This document shows positions 6,312 to 7,196 of a stretch of 7,196 nt of DNA, in pieces. The first letter of the stretch is position 1, and each line of letters begins with the position of its first letter. Location of the stretch: positions 1 through 7,196 of the forward strand of contig CANGQE010000067.1 in assembly GCA_947455845.1 (NCBI GenBank). Direction: 5' to 3'. The position numbers and the translations under genes are program-made. The notes under the pieces were generated by a model. It worked only from the letters and a program-made list of their open reading frames with translations, searched no databases and had not been told where the DNA came from. The stretch comes from Rickettsiales bacterium (GTDB lineage Bacteria > Pseudomonadota > Alphaproteobacteria > Rickettsiales > UBA1997).

Positions 6312-6333
6312 CTTAATTGCACTACTCCCTCCA

Positions 6334-6987
6334 ATGCAAACTTTTCTAACCATTCTCCTCCACGAACTTCTGCTCTCCTCGCGCAATCTTGGCAAAATCC
6401 TCGCTAATTTTTTATTCTTCCTAATCTCGGTGGCGATTTTTTTTCTAATCTCGCAGAACCAAGAAGTTCAAGGGTCGACAACTTTTTACTCAGTAACGAT
6501 TATTTGGTTTTCACTACTTTTCTGTTTAATTTTTTCCGCCGCTGAATTTTTAAAAAAAGATTTTGACGACGGCACCATTGAACAAGTTTTAACTTCCTGC
6601 GAAAATTTTGAGATTTTTATTTTAGCTAAAATGCTCGGGAATTGGCTGGTTTGCTGCTTGCCGATTTTAATTTCGATTTTTCCGCTGGGAATCGGACTCG
6701 GATTTGAAAAAGATTTTGTAATCAATTTTTTGATTTTGATTTTTTTGGCGAGCTTGGCGATTAATTTTATTTGTAGCTTGTGCGGTAGTCTTTCGACTTT
6801 AGGAAATTCAGCACCGATGATTGGGGTGATTGTGTTACCGCTGATTATTCCAGTTTTACTAATTGCTTTTGGGGGAATGGCTGGGGATTTTTGGACAAGC
6901 TTTAAGATTCTGGCAGGACTTTGTGTTTTTGTCAGTGCCACTTCAATTTTTGCTACGGCGAAGATTGTGAGGATTGCGGTGGAATAA
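6334..6987 (+). CDS. ccmB: Haem exporter subunit CcmB (cytochrome c maturation ABC transporter permease)
   Basis: A 217-residue inner-membrane protein close to the usual 220 for CcmB. In System I cytochrome c maturation, CcmB works with the ATPase CcmA, and with CcmC and CcmD, in loading and releasing haem on CcmE. About six membrane segments can be read near residues 22-40, 52-70, 94-120, 129-147, 160-180 and 191-209. Family signatures are KKDFDDGTIEQVL (74-86), matching the DLQDGSLEQL type of E. coli CcmB, ILAKMLGNWLVCCLPILI near 96-113, and LPLIIPVLLIAFGG (168-181). The ATG at 6334 is preferred over an in-frame TTG at 6301, which lies in the repeat's T-run and would add eleven residues ahead of the conserved start. 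No ribosome binding site is obvious. ccmA, ccmC and ccmD are not next to it. The terminator-like repeat upstream leaves only about 35 bp for a promoter of its own. Confidence 0.92.
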   Translation: MQTFLTILLHELLLSSRNLGKILANFLFFLISVAIFFLISQNQEVQGSTTFYSVTIIWFSLLFCLIFSAAEFLKKDFDDGTIEQVLTSCENFEIFILAKMLGNWLVCCLPILISIFPLGIGLGFEKDFVINFLILIFLASLAINFICSLCGSLSTLGNSAPMIGVIVLPLIIPVLLIAFGGMAGDFWTSFKILAGLCVFVSATSIFATAKIVRIAVE

Positions 6988-7017
6988 GTTGCGGCAACAT
7001 TTACCCACAAACCCTTG

Positions 7018-7047
7018 ATATCCTAGGGCCCCATGGGCCTAGGATAT
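7018..7047. terminator. 30-bp palindrome between converging genes, possible bidirectional terminator
   Basis: ATATCCTAGG (7018-7027) and CCTAGGATAT (7038-7047) are perfect 10-bp arms. The inner ten bases GCCCCATGGG can add CCC/GGG pairing around CAT with one bulged G. It lies between the ccmB stop (6987) and the stop of the minus-strand gene (7089), where a shared terminator would be expected. The tails are poor (ATTTAG on plus, ATCAAGG on minus), so it may instead be another dispersed palindrome. Confidence 0.5.
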
Positions 7048-7088
7048 TTAGTCGGCACTGAAGAACCCACCCTCCAAACTAACAACTT

Positions 7089-7196
7089 CTAAGTCGACAA
7101 ATTTTTAGTAAAAATATCTCCAGCAGTCGGAATAAAATTTGGATCAAAAAATTCTTTAGTTTTTTGAGCCTCAACAGTTTGCGGATGTGATTCAGA
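7089..7196 (-). CDS. C-terminal end of an unidentified protein (partial)
   Basis: Reading the minus strand from the window edge gives 35 uninterrupted codons and then TAG at 7091-7089. The tail includes SESHPQTVEAQKTKEFFDPN and then FIPTAGDIFTKNLST. It looks like a soluble, mildly hydrophilic C-terminus with no membrane segment, cysteine or repeat. Codon use is similar to the neighbours. The start lies beyond the right edge and I do not recognise the family. Support comes from the open frame to the edge, natural-looking composition, and the convergent arrangement with ccmB across a palindrome. A chance open frame of this length remains possible. Confidence 0.55.
   Translation of the reverse strand, partial: SESHPQTVEAQKTKEFFDPNFIPTAGDIFTKNLST

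Noticed and set aside
6301..6333. TTG start for ccmB adding eleven residues
   Set aside because: The TTG sits in the T-run of the repeat and the extra residues precede the conserved CcmB N-terminus; the ATG at 6334 fits better.
6159..6407. Plus-strand open frame running from the manC end through the palindromic repeat into ccmB
   Set aside because: It starts inside manC in another frame, translates both arms of an inverted repeat and ends inside ccmB, so it is a chance frame.
6486..7010. Long minus-strand open frame opposite ccmB (174 residues)
   Set aside because: It is antisense to a recognisable CcmB membrane protein; Lys/Ile-rich shadow frames are common opposite AT-rich hydrophobic genes.
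7017..7047. Cluster of restriction-site-like hexamers suggesting a cloning polylinker
   Set aside because: The hexamers follow from one nested palindrome, and the flanking sequence is continuous native-looking DNA with converging genes.
1..7196. CRISPR array, insertion sequence with transposase, prophage or defence system
   Set aside because: No regularly spaced direct repeats and no transposase, integrase, nuclease-toxin or phage gene are seen; all identified genes are housekeeping types.

Overview
This window looks like a piece of an AT-rich alphaproteobacterial chromosome. The genes are housekeeping genes of proteobacterial type: a ComM/YifB ATPase, a type I glutamine synthetase, a YggS-type PLP protein, a bifunctional ManC and a CcmB haem-exporter subunit. 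Between them, and once inside a gene, lie short palindromic repeats. The scattered ccm gene and the in-gene palindrome recall Rickettsiales and related host-associated lineages. That placement is an inference from gene content, not a phylogeny. None of the start codons has a strong Shine-Dalgarno sequence.

Layout. At the left edge (1-13) is the end of a palindromic repeat that recurs at 6210-6295. On the minus strand follow comM (44-1558) and glnA (1668-3086), separated by a short gap holding a hairpin repeat. A 252-bp regulatory-looking gap upstream of glnA contains two dyad elements. A plus-strand tRNA-Arg(TCT) with encoded CCA follows (3339-3415). yggS (3452-4159, minus) stands head to head with a ThiE/TenI-like gene (4158-4784, plus), and their start codons overlap by two bases. 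The ThiE-like gene overlaps manC (4781-6202) by ATGA, so these two are probably translationally coupled. A 25-bp perfect inverted repeat with a T-rich tail ends manC. Then come ccmB (6334-6987, plus), an unrelated 30-bp palindrome, and the C-terminus of an unidentified minus-strand gene that runs off the right edge.

Roles. GlnA assimilates ammonia. YggS controls free PLP. ManC makes GDP-mannose precursors for surface polysaccharide. CcmB belongs to the cytochrome c maturation ABC transporter. ComM is a DNA helicase linked to natural transformation. These do not form one pathway, and I see no defence island, prophage, CRISPR array or novel multi-gene system.

The most interesting signal is the palindromic repeats. 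One sits in frame inside yggS and appears to add about 15 residues. It shares its ends and loop with the repeat between glnA and comM, while the arms differ by three compensatory base-pair changes. The other points worth a look are the overlapping divergent starts, the loss of catalytic residues in the ThiE-like protein, and the solitary ccmB placed behind a terminator-like repeat.
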